DNA of 64,000 nt, taken from positions 1,993,001 to 2,057,000 of the forward strand of contig NZ_CP139707.1 of the NCBI RefSeq assembly GCF_034377145.1. The letters are read 5' to 3'. Below the pieces are notes generated by a model that was not told the origin of the DNA, ran no database searches, and worked only from the letters and a program-made list of their open reading frames with translations. Every line of letters starts with the position of its first letter. The first letter of the stretch is position 1. Position numbers and translations under genes: made by a program. Positions 8,645-18,066 of the stretch are shown here, piece by piece. Source of the DNA: Sulfitobacter sp. OXR-159 (GTDB lineage Bacteria; Pseudomonadota; Alphaproteobacteria; Rhodobacterales; Rhodobacteraceae).

Positions 8645-11509
8645 CTGCTTATATAGCATCGGTTTGAGGTACTTCCCGGTATGGCTTTCGGCCACGTCCG
8701 CGACCTTTTCGGGCGTCCCTGTAGCCACAACCCGGCCACCGCCGTCACCACCCTCAGGGCCGATATCGATAATATGATCGGCGGTTTTCACCACATCTAG
8801 GTTATGCTCAATCACAACCACGGAATTGCCCTGATCGACCAATTCGTGCAGCACTTCCAACAGCTTGCGCACGTCTTCGAAATGCAAACCCGTTGTCGGT
8901 TCATCAAGAATATATAGCGTGCGCCCGGTAGAACGTTTGCTCAACTCCTTGCTGAGCTTCACCCGCTGCGCCTCACCGCCCGACAGGGTCGTGGCCTGCT
9001 GTCCGACCTTGATATAGCCCAGCCCCACGCGCATCAGCGCATCCATCTTTTCACGGATCGAAGGCACGGCGGCAAAGAAGCTTTGCGCATCTTCTACGGT
9101 CATATCAAGCACGTCGGCGATGCTCTTACCCTTAAACCGCACCTCCAGCGTCTCGCGGTTATAGCGCGCGCCTTTGCAGGTCTCGCATTCCACGTAAACA
9201 TCAGGGAGGAAGTGCATCTCGATCTTGATAACCCCGTCACCCTGACAGGCCTCGCAACGCCCGCCTTTGACGTTGAAAGAGAAACGCCCGGGCTTATAGC
9301 CGCGCTCTTTGGCTTCGGGCAGACCGGCGAACCAGTCCCGGATCGGGGTGAAAGCCCCGGTGTAAGTCGCCGGATTCGAACGCGGAGTCCGACCTATGGG
9401 CCGCTGGTCAATATCAATGACCTTGTCAAGATGTTCCAACCCTTTGATGGTCTGACAAGGCGCAGGTGTCTGCCGCGCGCCGTTCAGGTTCATCGACGCG
9501 GTTTTGAACAGGGTTTCGATCGTAAGGGTGGACTTGCCGCCCCCCGACACGCCCGTAACACAGACGAATTTACCCAGCGGGAAATCCACAGTGACATTCT
9601 GCAAGTTGTTGCCAGTAGCCTTTACAACCTGCAACTTCTTCTTGTTCCCCTTGCGCCGCTTGGTCGGGACCGAGATTTCACGAACGCCGGTAAGATACTG
9701 ACCAGTAACAGAATTGGGATCATTCGCCACCTGTTCAGGCGTGCCATGGCTCACCACTTGCCCGCCGTGAACTCCAGCACCCGGCCCGATGTCGAACACA
9801 TAATCGGCCTCGCGGATGGCCTCTTCGTCATGCTCTACAACAATCACCGTATTCCCCTGATCTCGCAGGTTCTTTAAGGTATCCAGCAATCGGTCATTAT
9901 CGCGCTGATGCAGCCCGATCGACGGTTCATCAAGCACGTAAAGCACGCCCGTCAGGCCAGAGCCAATCTGGCTTGCCAAGCGGATACGCTGGCTCTCGCC
10001 CCCACTTAAAGTACCACTTGAACGCGACATCGTAAGGTACTCAAGACCCACGTTATTCAGAAACCCAAGACGTTCCCGGATTTCCTTTAAAATGGCTTTT
10101 GCGATTTCATTCTTCTGCGGGGTCAGATGGTCTGGCACCGCCTTGCACCAGTCAAAGGCTTCACGGATCGACATCTCCACCACCTTACCGATGTGGAGTA
10201 ACTCGTTCTCATTGCCAATCGTGGGGCCAATGCGTACCGCAAGCGCTTCGGGCCGCAGGCGATAGCCACCACAGGTGCCACAGGGGCGGTTGTTCTGATA
10301 GCGCTCAAACTCCTCGCGGACCCAGTTGCTGTCCGTTTCGCGGTAGCGGCGCTGCATATTGGGGATCACCCCCTCGAACACCCGCTTGACCTCATAAACG
10401 CGCCCGCCTTCGTCATAGCGGAAGGTAATCTCTTCCTTGCCGGAACCACGAAGGAACACCTCTTGCACCTTCTCAGGCAGGTCTTTCCAGCGGGTCTTTT
10501 GGTCGAAATTATAATGCTTGGCAATGGCTTCGATGGTTTGCTTAAAGTACGGGGACTTCCCCTTACGCCAAGGCGCCAAGGCCCCGTCATAGATTCTCAG
10601 GTTCTGGTCAGGCACCACCAAACGCTCGTCAAAAAAGAGCTCGACCCCAAGGCCATCACAAGAGGGGCAAGCCCCGAACGGCGCGTTGAAGGAGAACAGC
10701 CGCGGCTCAATCTCGGGAATGGTGAAGCCACTGACAGGGCAGGCAAATTTTTCCGAAAACGTATGACGCTCGGGCTCGCCTTCACTGGGCGCGGTTTCGA
10801 GAATGGCGATCCCATCGGCAAGATCAAGCGCCGTGCGCAGCGAATCCGCCAGGCGCGTTTCCAGCCCTTCGCGCACCACGATCCGGTCGACGACAACATC
10901 AATGTCATGGCGGAATTTCTTGTCCAACGTCGGCGGCTCATCCAGATCGTAGAATTCACCGTTCACCTTGACCCGTTGAAAGCCTTGCTTGCGCAACTCA
11001 ATGAACTCTTTGCGGTATTCGCCTTTGCGGTCGCGAATAATCGGCGCCAGCAGATAGGCCCGCGTGCCCTCTTCCATGGTCATGATCCGGTCGACCATGT
11101 CCTGCACCTGCTGGGCTTCGATGGGTTTGCCGGTGGCCGGGCTATAGGGGGTGCCGACGCGGGCGAACAACAGCCGCAGATAGTCGTAAATCTCGGTCAC
11201 CGTGCCGACGGTGGATCGAGGGTTCTTTGAGGTGGTCTTCTGTTCGATTGAAATCGCAGGGCTGAGACCGGAAATGTGATCCACATCCGGTTTCTGCATC
11301 ATATCAAGGAACTGCCGCGCGTAGGCCGACAGTGATTCCACATAGCGCCGCTGCCCTTCGGCATAGATCGTGTCGAAGGCAAGGCTCGACTTGCCCGAGC
11401 CGGAAAGCCCGGTAATTACAACCAGTTGATCACGCGGAATGTCCACGTCGATGTTCTTTAGATTGTGCTCGCGCGCGCCGCGCACTTCGATGTTCTTCAG
11501 CTCAGCCAT
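8624..11509 (-). CDS. uvrA: UvrABC excinuclease subunit A
   Basis: A 961-residue ABC-type DNA damage sensor for nucleotide excision repair; it loads UvrB at lesions. Two ATPase modules are visible: Walker [10 protein letters not shown] near residue 33 with the first CxxC zinc site (FGACPSCDG), and Walker [10 protein letters not shown] near residue 655 with the second zinc module (CEACQGDG and [10 protein letters not shown]). ABC signatures are [11 protein letters not shown] and [11 protein letters not shown]. Length is full. An alphaproteobacterial-type LexA box lies 64 bp upstream (11573-11587), so SOS induction is likely. A GAGGGG site lies 7-12 bp before the start. Confidence 0.98.
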   Translation of the reverse strand: MAELKNIEVRGAREHNLKNIDVDIPRDQLVVITGLSGSGKSSLAFDTIYAEGQRRYVESLSAYARQFLDMMQKPDVDHISGLSPAISIEQKTTSKNPRSTVGTVTEIYDYLRLLFARVGTPYSPATGKPIEAQQVQDMVDRIMTMEEGTRAYLLAPIIRDRKGEYRKEFIELRKQGFQRVKVNGEFYDLDEPPTLDKKFRHDIDVVVDRIVVREGLETRLADSLRTALDLADGIAILETAPSEGEPERHTFSEKFACPVSGFTIPEIEPRLFSFNAPFGACPSCDGLGVELFFDERLVVPDQNLRIYDGALAPWRKGKSPYFKQTIEAIAKHYNFDQKTRWKDLPEKVQEVFLRGSGKEEITFRYDEGGRVYEVKRVFEGVIPNMQRRYRETDSNWVREEFERYQNNRPCGTCGGYRLRPEALAVRIGPTIGNENELLHIGKVVEMSIREAFDWCKAVPDHLTPQKNEIAKAILKEIRERLGFLNNVGLEYLTMSRSSGTLSGGESQRIRLASQIGSGLTGVLYVLDEPSIGLHQRDNDRLLDTLKNLRDQGNTVIVVEHDEEAIREADYVFDIGPGAGVHGGQVVSHGTPEQVANDPNSVTGQYLTGVREISVPTKRRKGNKKKLQVVKATGNNLQNVTVDFPLGKFVCVTGVSGGGKSTLTIETLFKTASMNLNGARQTPAPCQTIKGLEHLDKVIDIDQRPIGRTPRSNPATYTGAFTPIRDWFAGLPEAKERGYKPGRFSFNVKGGRCEACQGDGVIKIEMHFLPDVYVECETCKGARYNRETLEVRFKGKSIADVLDMTVEDAQSFFAAVPSIREKMDALMRVGLGYIKVGQQATTLSGGEAQRVKLSKELSKRSTGRTLYILDEPTTGLHFEDVRKLLEVLHELVDQGNSVVVIEHNLDVVKTADHIIDIGPEGGDGGGRVVATGTPEKVADVAESHTGKYLKPMLYKQTKVAAE

Positions 11510-11572
11510 GACATGCCCCTCTTAACGGTTTGTACATAGGTCCTGATGCAGTGTTTTCCAACGGAAAAGTGA

Positions 11573-11587
11573 GAACTAAACAGGAAC
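11573..11587 (-). promoter_or_regulatory. LexA (SOS) box upstream of uvrA
   Basis: Reading the minus strand, GTTCCTGTTTAGTTC is an exact match to the direct-repeat LexA site of alphaproteobacteria, GTTC-N7-GTTC. It lies 64 bp upstream of the uvrA start and overlaps the last codons and the TAG stop of the upstream MFS gene (stop at 11576-11578). uvrA is a standard SOS gene in this class, so motif and target agree. Confidence 0.8.
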
Positions 11588-12751
11588 GCGCCGACTGCGA
11601 CGTCGGGCCGCACCAAGGAGGAGATGTGCCACCAGCCCCATAACAAAGGCCCCACCCGCCAATAGTGGCAAGGCCGCGCCGCCAAAGCTCGCTAACCCGA
11701 ACGCCATAACAGGTGTGCCAAGGCTGTTTCCAAGGTTCCCCATTTGGGCCACCGCACCGTTTGCCTGCGCCTGCGCGGCGGGGCCGCTGTTGAGTTGCGC
11801 GACCGCGGTAAAACTTGCGCCTTGGATCAACCCCATTGCGGCAGCCAGTGCCAAACAGGCCAACGGCGTGCCGGGGGCGAGCCAGAGCCAAAGCATAGAA
11901 AGGGCGGAAAGGGCAAAGCCAGTTTGCACAACAGAGACCGCCGGTAGACGGCGGAGCAATGCGACGCCGATGGTCATTGATACCGCGATGCTAGTGAGCG
12001 GCATGGCGGCCATTGTGACCGCGCGCCATGCCTCGGAGAGGTAGGGCGGCAGGACAGTGAGGATGGAAACGAAACTGAATGTATAGAACAGCCAACCCGC
12101 CGCCGGGGCGGAGAGGAAGGGAGATCGGTAGATCGCGACGTGATCACGCAGTATCTGCGGCAAAGAGAATGGCGGCTGAGGGCCCTCGTCCGGCAGGCTG
12201 CGCAAGCTGCCGGAAAGCACCAGCGCACAGCCCGCCATATAGAGCGCGTGGACGGCGAAAAGCGCAGGCACGCCCCATGTCAGCGCAAGCGGGCGGCCTA
12301 TGAGGGTCAGGATCGCGAAAGCCACGCCAAAGAAGGTGCCCCAGAGGGTCAGGGTAAACCCGCGGTCCTTCACGGTACTGAGCTGCGCAATCAACGTCGG
12401 TGCGGCAACGACGATGGCCAGATGCGACAGCCCTTCGACCACGCGGCTGGCCAGCATCCAACCGAAACCCGGCAGTAGCGCCTGAAAGGCCGATACAGCC
12501 GCGCCCAGCCACAGGGCAAATAGCAGCGCACGACGATAGCGGATACGGGCGACCACCAGCCCCGCCACAACGCCAAGGAGGATACCGACACCGCCCACCA
12601 TTGAAACCAAGAAGCCCAGCGACGCTCCGGCCTGCGGATAAATCTTTGGAAGCAGGTCGAAGATGACGCTCATCTTGCCATATTGCGCCGCCGCCCCCAG
12701 GCCCGCGGCCCAAAGCGCGAAAACGCGCGGAAAGGAGGTTTGGTCAGCCAT
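11576..12751 (-). CDS. MFS transporter
   Basis: A 391-residue major facilitator protein with about 12 hydrophobic helices. The loop after helix 2 reads VVARIRYRRALLFALW, a variant of the family's basic cytoplasmic motif. Family membership is clear, but substrate is not; similarity to multidrug or sugar-efflux carriers is generic. It starts 6 bp after the methyltransferase-like gene and ends inside the uvrA SOS box. The C-terminus is basic (GAARRRSRRVPV). Transcription is minus strand, probably with the upstream gene. Confidence 0.87.
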   Translation of the reverse strand: MADQTSFPRVFALWAAGLGAAAQYGKMSVIFDLLPKIYPQAGASLGFLVSMVGGVGILLGVVAGLVVARIRYRRALLFALWLGAAVSAFQALLPGFGWMLASRVVEGLSHLAIVVAAPTLIAQLSTVKDRGFTLTLWGTFFGVAFAILTLIGRPLALTWGVPALFAVHALYMAGCALVLSGSLRSLPDEGPQPPFSLPQILRDHVAIYRSPFLSAPAAGWLFYTFSFVSILTVLPPYLSEAWRAVTMAAMPLTSIAVSMTIGVALLRRLPAVSVVQTGFALSALSMLWLWLAPGTPLACLALAAAMGLIQGASFTAVAQLNSGPAAQAQANGAVAQMGNLGNSLGTPVMAFGLASFGGAALPLLAGGAFVMGLVAHLLLGAARRRSRRVPV

Positions 12752-12757
12752 CGGCTC

Positions 12758-13321
12758 TCATTTCTTCTGGGCCAGCGCCCAAGCGCACAGCGGCATTTTG
12801 GGATCGTTAGTCAGGTCATCCGTGCTTTTGTCGAAACGCGGCGGCCAGTCGGGTTCAAGATTGCGGGCGGCGGCGGTACGGTTGCCCCATTGTCGCGCGA
12901 TGACCCGGCTCTCGTCGAAGCCGGCTTCGATCAGCAAGTTCTTCAGCCCCCGTGCGGACCAGCGCGAATTGTCATTGGGGGCCGCATGAAAGGAGATGAA
13001 AAACGGAACAGCGATCCAGAAATACCCGCCCGCTCTGAGCATCTGTTGCACATGGGCCAGCGCCGTATAAGGCCGGTCAAGATGCTCCCAGACCTGATTG
13101 GCGAGGATCAGATCAAACTGCCGCACGGCACCGGTTTCGGGATCGGTAAACGGACCTGCGCAGATGTCATAGGTCGGGTAGCCAAACTGTGTATAGCTCT
13201 TGAATGTGAAGCGCTTACCGAACCTGCCAGAAATTTCGGCTGTATCCAGCGTTGCAGGGTTCAAACGGCCAATCAGCCGACGGCTGCTGCGGTGCATGAC
13301 GACACGGTTAAGGCTGACCAC
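12758..13321 (-). CDS. SAM-dependent methyltransferase-like protein
   Basis: A 187-residue protein with the second half of a class I methyltransferase fold: the post-motif region FDLILANQVWEHL, then LRAGGYFWIAVPFFI. The glycine-rich motif I is not canonical; the equivalent segment appears to be TLDTAEISG near residue 28, as seen in a subgroup of small alphaproteobacterial methyltransferases. Target unknown. An aromatic, His-rich stretch (FHAAPNDNSRW) follows the core, as in related proteins. It sits 72 bp downstream of lpdA and 6 bp before the MFS gene. SAM binding is an inference from the fold. Confidence 0.75.
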   Translation of the reverse strand: MVSLNRVVMHRSSRRLIGRLNPATLDTAEISGRFGKRFTFKSYTQFGYPTYDICAGPFTDPETGAVRQFDLILANQVWEHLDRPYTALAHVQQMLRAGGYFWIAVPFFISFHAAPNDNSRWSARGLKNLLIEAGFDESRVIARQWGNRTAAARNLEPDWPPRFDKSTDDLTNDPKMPLCAWALAQKK

Positions 13322-13393
13322 GACATGGCTCCCGACGGTTTGGCCAAATTGCGGCGGGGCGAGGCGCGGTCAATGCACCCTGCCCCGCCCGCG

Positions 13394-14788
13394 TTACATG
13401 TGGATCACGCGGTCAAAGGCGTCGAGCACGGATTCGTGCATCATTTCGCTGAGTGTTGGATGCGGGAAGACGGTGTTCATCAGGTCTTCTTCGGTGGTCT
13501 CCAACTGGCGGCCCACGACGTAGCCTTGGATCAGTTCGGTCACCTCGGCCCCGACCATATGTGCGCCCAGAAGTTCGCCGGTCTTGGCATCAAAGATGGT
13601 TTTCACCATCCCTTCCGGCTCACCCAAGGCCACGGCTTTGCCATTGCCGATAAAGGGGAAGCGACCGACCTTGATGTCATAGCCTTGCTCTTTGGCCTTC
13701 GCCTCGGTCAGACCGACAGAGGCGACCTGCGGGTGGCAATAGGTGCAACCGGCGATGCTTTCGGGTTTGACGGGATGTGGTTTCTGGCCCGCGATGAGTT
13801 CGGCAACCATCACCCCTTCGTGGCTCGCTTTATGCGCAAGCCACGGCGCACCAGCGATGTCGCCGATGGCATAGAGTCCGTCGACACCTGTGCGGCAATA
13901 TTCATCCGTCACCACATGGGTCCGGTCTACTTTGACGCCAAGTTCTTCCAGCCCCAGACCTTCGGTATTACCGACGATGCCAACCGCAGAGATCACGGTG
14001 TCGAACTCAAGCTTTTCGACTTTGCCGTCACGTTCGATATGGGCGGTAACCTTGTCGTCCGCACGGTCGAGTTTCTTGACCGTGGCCTTTTGCATGATGG
14101 TCATGCCCTGCTTCTCAAACGCCTTTTTTGCGAATTTAGAGATTTCTTCATCTTCTACTGGCAGAACACGGTCCATCACCTCGACCACGGTCGTGTCAGC
14201 GCCGAGTGTGTTGTAGAAGCTGGCGAATTCGATCCCGATGGCGCCGGAGCCGATGACCAGTAGCTTCTTGGGGTCATGGACGGGCTGCAAGGCGTGGCGG
14301 TAGGTCCAGACGCGCTTGCCATCCGCCTCGAGCCCCGGCAGTTCGCGGGCGCGGGCGCCGGTTGCTAGCACGATGTTCTTGGCCGTCAGCTCTTCGCTGC
14401 CCTTGTCAGTTTTGACAGAGACCTTCCCTTTCGCGGGGGTCGAGGCTTCGCCCATGAATACCTCAACCTTGTTTTTCTTCAGTAGGTGTTTGACCCCGCC
14501 TTCCATCTGCTTGGCGACGCCACGCGAGCGTGTGACCACCGCTTCGAGATCATAGTCGATCTTATCCGCTGCCAGACCAAAGTCCTTGGCGCGGTGCATC
14601 AGGTGAAACACTTCGGCAGAGCGCAGCAGCGCCTTGGTGGGGATACAGCCCCAGTTGAGGCAGATGCCGCCCAGATTTTCTCGCTCAACAACCGCGACCT
14701 TCAGGCCTAGCTGTGCGCCACGGATGGCGGCGACATAGCCGCCCGGCCCCGCACCGATCACGATCAGATCAAAGGATTTGGCAGCCAT
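13394..14788 (-). CDS. lpdA: Dihydrolipoyl dehydrogenase (E3)
   Basis: A 464-residue FAD/NAD disulfide reductase that reoxidises dihydrolipoyl groups of 2-oxoacid dehydrogenase complexes. Visible are the FAD motif GAGPGGYVAA at the N-terminus, the redox pair in CLNWGC (about residues 43-48), the NAD motif GSGAIGIEFA, GDIAGAPWLAHKASHEG, and the His-Glu pair near the C-terminus in HPTLSEMMHE. The PDH operon at 28952-33113 has no E3 gene, and this gene shares with it an unusual promoter palindrome (14811-14846). I infer that it supplies the PDH E3. A GAGG site lies about 10 bp before the ATG. Confidence 0.95.
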   Translation of the reverse strand: MAAKSFDLIVIGAGPGGYVAAIRGAQLGLKVAVVERENLGGICLNWGCIPTKALLRSAEVFHLMHRAKDFGLAADKIDYDLEAVVTRSRGVAKQMEGGVKHLLKKNKVEVFMGEASTPAKGKVSVKTDKGSEELTAKNIVLATGARARELPGLEADGKRVWTYRHALQPVHDPKKLLVIGSGAIGIEFASFYNTLGADTTVVEVMDRVLPVEDEEISKFAKKAFEKQGMTIMQKATVKKLDRADDKVTAHIERDGKVEKLEFDTVISAVGIVGNTEGLGLEELGVKVDRTHVVTDEYCRTGVDGLYAIGDIAGAPWLAHKASHEGVMVAELIAGQKPHPVKPESIAGCTYCHPQVASVGLTEAKAKEQGYDIKVGRFPFIGNGKAVALGEPEGMVKTIFDAKTGELLGAHMVGAEVTELIQGYVVGRQLETTEEDLMNTVFPHPTLSEMMHESVLDAFDRVIHM

Positions 14789-14810
14789 GGCAAGGACCTC
14801 GCGTTAGGGT

Positions 14811-14846
14811 TTGCAAATATAGTTTACCGCTAAACCATATTTGCAA
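14811..14846. promoter_or_regulatory. 36-bp palindromic operator over the lpdA promoter
   Basis: Arms TTGCAAATATAGTTTA (14811-14826) and TAAACCATATTTGCAA (14831-14846) form an inverted repeat with 15 of 16 matches around CCGC. On the minus strand the outer arm supplies a TTGCAA -35-like box and the other arm a TATATT -10-like box. The palindrome therefore spans the core promoter, ending 22 bp before the lpdA start. The inner 18 bp is nearly identical to the palindrome upstream of pdhA (28896-28913). Confidence 0.65.
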
Positions 14847-14885
14847 TCGCCACAACCACGCGAATTTACCCTGCCCTGCCGAAGC

Positions 14886-15485
14886 TCAGGCCGCTTGCAG
14901 ATTTTCACGCAGCTGTTTGACGGTCCGACCATATCCGCCCTCGTCGATATAAGAGGTCTCCTGCGCGGTGAAACTGCGCGACAGCGCCGCGTTGCGGTAG
15001 GGAAAGCGGCCAAACTGACGGATCACTTCGCGGTGCGCGCGGGCGTGCAGCAGGTTGCTGCCATTGCTTTCCGGCATCCGTTCGCACATCAAACGCACGC
15101 AACGATCCTGATCGCAGAGGTTCTCTGAATGCATCAGGGGCAGGTAGAAAAACTGACGCTCGGGCGCTTCCACGCGCATGTCCCAGCCCTTTTCGATCCC
15201 CAGCTTTGCGGCCGCGAGCGCGATACGATCGCTGGCAAATGCCTTGCCGGTATCGCGGAACATATTGCGCGGGAATTGATCGGTCACGATCAAAAAGGCC
15301 AGCGCATCGGTGGGATTGGTCAGCCAATGGTTCAGCTTGCCCGCCTCTGCCTCACTCCAGAGCCCATCGAAACGGCTGCGGATCTCGGCGTCCAGCGCAT
15401 CGGAACTATTGTACCATCCCGCCGGACCCACGTCCTTGAGCCAGAAATTCAGTACATCTTGGGGTTCTGCATTTGAGGCAGCCAT
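14886..15485 (-). CDS. DUF924 family protein
   Basis: A 199-residue DUF924 protein, an all-helical TPR-like family of unknown function. Conserved elements visible are VLNFWLKDVGP at the N-terminus, TDQFPRNMFRDTGKAFASD and FFYLPLMHSENL. I start at the ATG at 15485, which has AAAGGAG 8 bp upstream; a GTG three codons earlier would overlap that site. It is co-oriented with lpdA; the 97-bp gap between them holds the palindromic operator, so lpdA probably has its own promoter. Confidence 0.85.
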   Translation of the reverse strand: MAASNAEPQDVLNFWLKDVGPAGWYNSSDALDAEIRSRFDGLWSEAEAGKLNHWLTNPTDALAFLIVTDQFPRNMFRDTGKAFASDRIALAAAKLGIEKGWDMRVEAPERQFFYLPLMHSENLCDQDRCVRLMCERMPESNGSNLLHARAHREVIRQFGRFPYRNAALSRSFTAQETSYIDEGGYGRTVKQLRENLQAA

Positions 15486-15550
15486 CCCGCACACTCCTTT
15501 GCCGCATCTCGGGCGTTTCGTTAAAGTTAAGAACGTCTTACCCCAAAAGC

Positions 15551-16885
15551 CTAGTCACGTTTTATGTCATCCGCGACATCGTTATCGCTATCAGGGGCGT
15601 TTTTGTCAGCTTCGGCGTTTTCTTGGGCAGCTTCTTCGGCGGCTTCCTGTTCCGATTCAATGGCATACTCTTGCGCGATTTCCACGGCCACAGCGGTGGC
15701 AGAGGGGTAAATCGGCACGTAGTTGCCCGTCTCATCCACCGGCACCGCAGCACGCTGCGTTTTACGGTAAGACGCATAACCGGCCAGCGCGGCAAAGAGC
15801 ACGGCGGTAAAGAGGTAAAAGCCCCCCGGCCCCAGAGCCGTGCCCATCATCCAACCGGTAATCACCGGGCCAAGGACGGCACCTAAGCCGTTGATAAACA
15901 ACATCCCACCCGAGGCCGCGGCCATGTCCTCTTGTTCGAGGAAATCGTTGGTATGGGCCATGATCAGCGAGTAAAGCGGGTTCGACATGCCGCCCACAAC
16001 AAAGGCCGTGGCGAGCAAGATCGGGAAAATATGCCCCAGCATCATGCCGACCATGGAGCCCGCGCCACCGATCAGCGCGGTGATGACGATCAGGCTGCGT
16101 CGGTCCATCCGGTCAGAAATCCAGCCGATGGGATATTGCAGGATCACCGAACCGACAAAGAAGGCCGCCACGAAAAGTGAGATCTGCGCGACGCTCAGAC
16201 CTGCCTCGGCACCGTAAACCGCTGCCATCCCGAACTGCGCCGAGAAAACACCGCCCAAAAGGAACATGCCGACACAGCCGAGCGGAGAGGTCTCCATCAG
16301 GGTGCTCAGGCTCATCGGTTTGGTGGTGCCGAAGGGCGGTGTGGGGCTGATCGACAGCAGGATCGGCGTGACCGCGATGCTCACCAAAACCGAAGGAATG
16401 ACAAAGAGCACAAAGCCCGACGGGTCAGCCGTCAGCAACAGCGCTTGGGCGATGACGATGCCGAGTGTTTGCACGATCATATAGGCCGAAAGCGCCTGCC
16501 CCCGGTTCTCGTTCGTGGCCGCATTGTTGAGCCAGCTTTCAGCGGTCACGTAAACAGCCGAAAAACAAAAGCCGATCAGCACCCGGCCCAGCGACCAGAC
16601 GATGGTATTGGGGAATGTCGGGTAGAGGATCATTACCGCCGAGATCAGCGAGGCCAGCGCCGCAAAGACCCGCACGTGGCCCACACGCCGGATCATCCCC
16701 GGCGCCATCCGAGACCCGCCCAAGAAACCGACGAAGTAAGCCGACATGACGATCGACATTTGCAGGGTCGAAAACCCTTCGATGCCGCCGCGAATACCCA
16801 GCAAAGTGCCCTGCATGCCGTTGCCGACCATCAACAGGCACATGCCCAGCAATAGCGCCCATGCGCTTGAAACCACTTGAATCAT
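15551..16885 (-). CDS. MFS transporter with acidic C-terminal tail
   Basis: A 444-residue 12-helix major facilitator protein resembling the YcaD/YfkF-like branch (NGMQGTLLGIRG in helix 1, GSRMAPGMIRRVGHVRVFA in the loop after helix 2). The last 45 or so residues are very acidic (repeated Glu/Ala, then PDSDNDVADD) and are probably a cytoplasmic tail. Substrate unknown. AAGGA lies 9 bp before the ATG. It is separated by 65 bp from the DUF924 gene and by 72 bp from queA, all on the minus strand. Confidence 0.87.
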   Translation of the reverse strand: MIQVVSSAWALLLGMCLLMVGNGMQGTLLGIRGGIEGFSTLQMSIVMSAYFVGFLGGSRMAPGMIRRVGHVRVFAALASLISAVMILYPTFPNTIVWSLGRVLIGFCFSAVYVTAESWLNNAATNENRGQALSAYMIVQTLGIVIAQALLLTADPSGFVLFVIPSVLVSIAVTPILLSISPTPPFGTTKPMSLSTLMETSPLGCVGMFLLGGVFSAQFGMAAVYGAEAGLSVAQISLFVAAFFVGSVILQYPIGWISDRMDRRSLIVITALIGGAGSMVGMMLGHIFPILLATAFVVGGMSNPLYSLIMAHTNDFLEQEDMAAASGGMLFINGLGAVLGPVITGWMMGTALGPGGFYLFTAVLFAALAGYASYRKTQRAAVPVDETGNYVPIYPSATAVAVEIAQEYAIESEQEAAEEAAQENAEADKNAPDSDNDVADDIKRD

Positions 16886-16957
16886 CGGTCAATTCCTTGT
16901 TCGCCCAAGCCCTCCCATGGACGGCAATCGCAGGCTAGTCACCCCCTAGAACGACAT

Positions 16958-18022
16958 TCAAGCAGGTTTTTGCGCCTCAGGCAGCAGAAGAGAGGAATCG
17001 CCGTATGAAAAGAAACGGTATTTTTCGGCGATGGCATGGGCGTAGATGTCTTTTACCTCCTGAACGCCCATCAGGGCCGAGACCAGCATCATCAGCGTGG
17101 ATTTGGGCAGGTGGAAATTTGTCATCAGCCCGTCGGTCACGTTGAAGTCGAAACCCGGCGTGATGAAAATATCGGTATCCCCTTCCCACGCCGCGATCTG
17201 CCCGCCGCGCGCCGCTGTTTCGATCAGGCGCAGCGCGGTGGTGCCCACGGGGATCACGCGCCCTCCGGCGGCACGGGTGGCGGTGATCTCTTTGGCGGCC
17301 TCGGCGCTCACCCGGCCCCATTCGGCGTGCATTTTGTGCTCGGAAATGTCATCGACCTTGACCGGCAGGAAGGTGCCCGCCCCGACATGCAGGGTGACAT
17401 GGCTAAAGGTGACCCCCTTGGCCGCCAGCGCCGCGAGCAGCGCCTCGTCGAAATGCAGCGACGCCGTGGGCGCCGCGACCGCGCCTGCGTGGCGGGCAAA
17501 GACGGTTTGGTAATCCGTCATATCCTGCGCGTCAGCCGCGCGCTTTGCGGCGATATAGGGCGGCAGCGGCATGGCCCCGGCCGCGTTCAGCGCAGCATCG
17601 AAATCATCACCTGTGCAGTTGAACCGCAGATGCCCTTGCCCGTCTTCCACCGCCTCAAGCGTGGCGCGCAGATCGTCGGAAAAGACGACTTCTTCGCCGA
17701 TTTTCAGCTTGCGCAGGGGTTTGATCAACGCCGACCACGTGCCATCGCCGCGCGGCTCTAAAAGCGTGACTTCGATTTTGGCCCGCACCGCCCCTTGGGC
17801 CGAGGCACGGTGGCGCAGCCCAGAAAGCCGCGCCGGGATCACACGGGTGTCGTTCAGCACCAAACGGTCGCCGGGGCGCAGCCAGTCTGTCAGGTCGGTC
17901 ACGCGGCGGTCATGCAACTGATCCCCCGCGGCCACCAGCAACCGGGCGGAGCTGCGCGGATTGGCGGGGCGCGTGGCGATCAATTCCTCGGGCAGGTCGA
18001 AATCGAAATCGGAGAGCTTCAT
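16958..18022 (-). CDS. queA: S-adenosylmethionine:tRNA ribosyltransferase-isomerase
   Basis: A 354-residue QueA, which transfers and isomerises the ribosyl moiety of SAM onto 7-aminomethyl-7-deazaguanine in tRNA to form epoxyqueuosine. The family start [18 protein letters not shown], the segment [13 protein letters not shown], the [14 protein letters not shown] element ([11 protein letters not shown]) and the C-terminal [16 protein letters not shown] are all present. Length is typical. It stands 44 bp downstream of the large AsmA-like gene on the same strand. No other queuosine gene is in the window. Confidence 0.96.
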   Translation of the reverse strand: MKLSDFDFDLPEELIATRPANPRSSARLLVAAGDQLHDRRVTDLTDWLRPGDRLVLNDTRVIPARLSGLRHRASAQGAVRAKIEVTLLEPRGDGTWSALIKPLRKLKIGEEVVFSDDLRATLEAVEDGQGHLRFNCTGDDFDAALNAAGAMPLPPYIAAKRAADAQDMTDYQTVFARHAGAVAAPTASLHFDEALLAALAAKGVTFSHVTLHVGAGTFLPVKVDDISEHKMHAEWGRVSAEAAKEITATRAAGGRVIPVGTTALRLIETAARGGQIAAWEGDTDIFITPGFDFNVTDGLMTNFHLPKSTLMMLVSALMGVQEVKDIYAHAIAEKYRFFSYGDSSLLLPEAQKPA

Positions 18023-18066
18023 CGGTCGGCGTTCCTATTGGTCTGGCAGCATAGGTCGCCCGGCGC

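Noticed and set aside
13353..13389. GGCGGGGC/GCCCCGCC repeat between lpdA and the methyltransferase-like gene as a terminator.
   Set aside because: The loop is 21 nt and the T-run on the minus strand is weak (AATTTGG), so I could not support it as a terminator.
12683..14263. A 526-codon plus-strand frame opposite lpdA and the methyltransferase-like gene.
   Set aside because: Composition is that of an antisense shadow; lpdA on the minus strand has all catalytic motifs.
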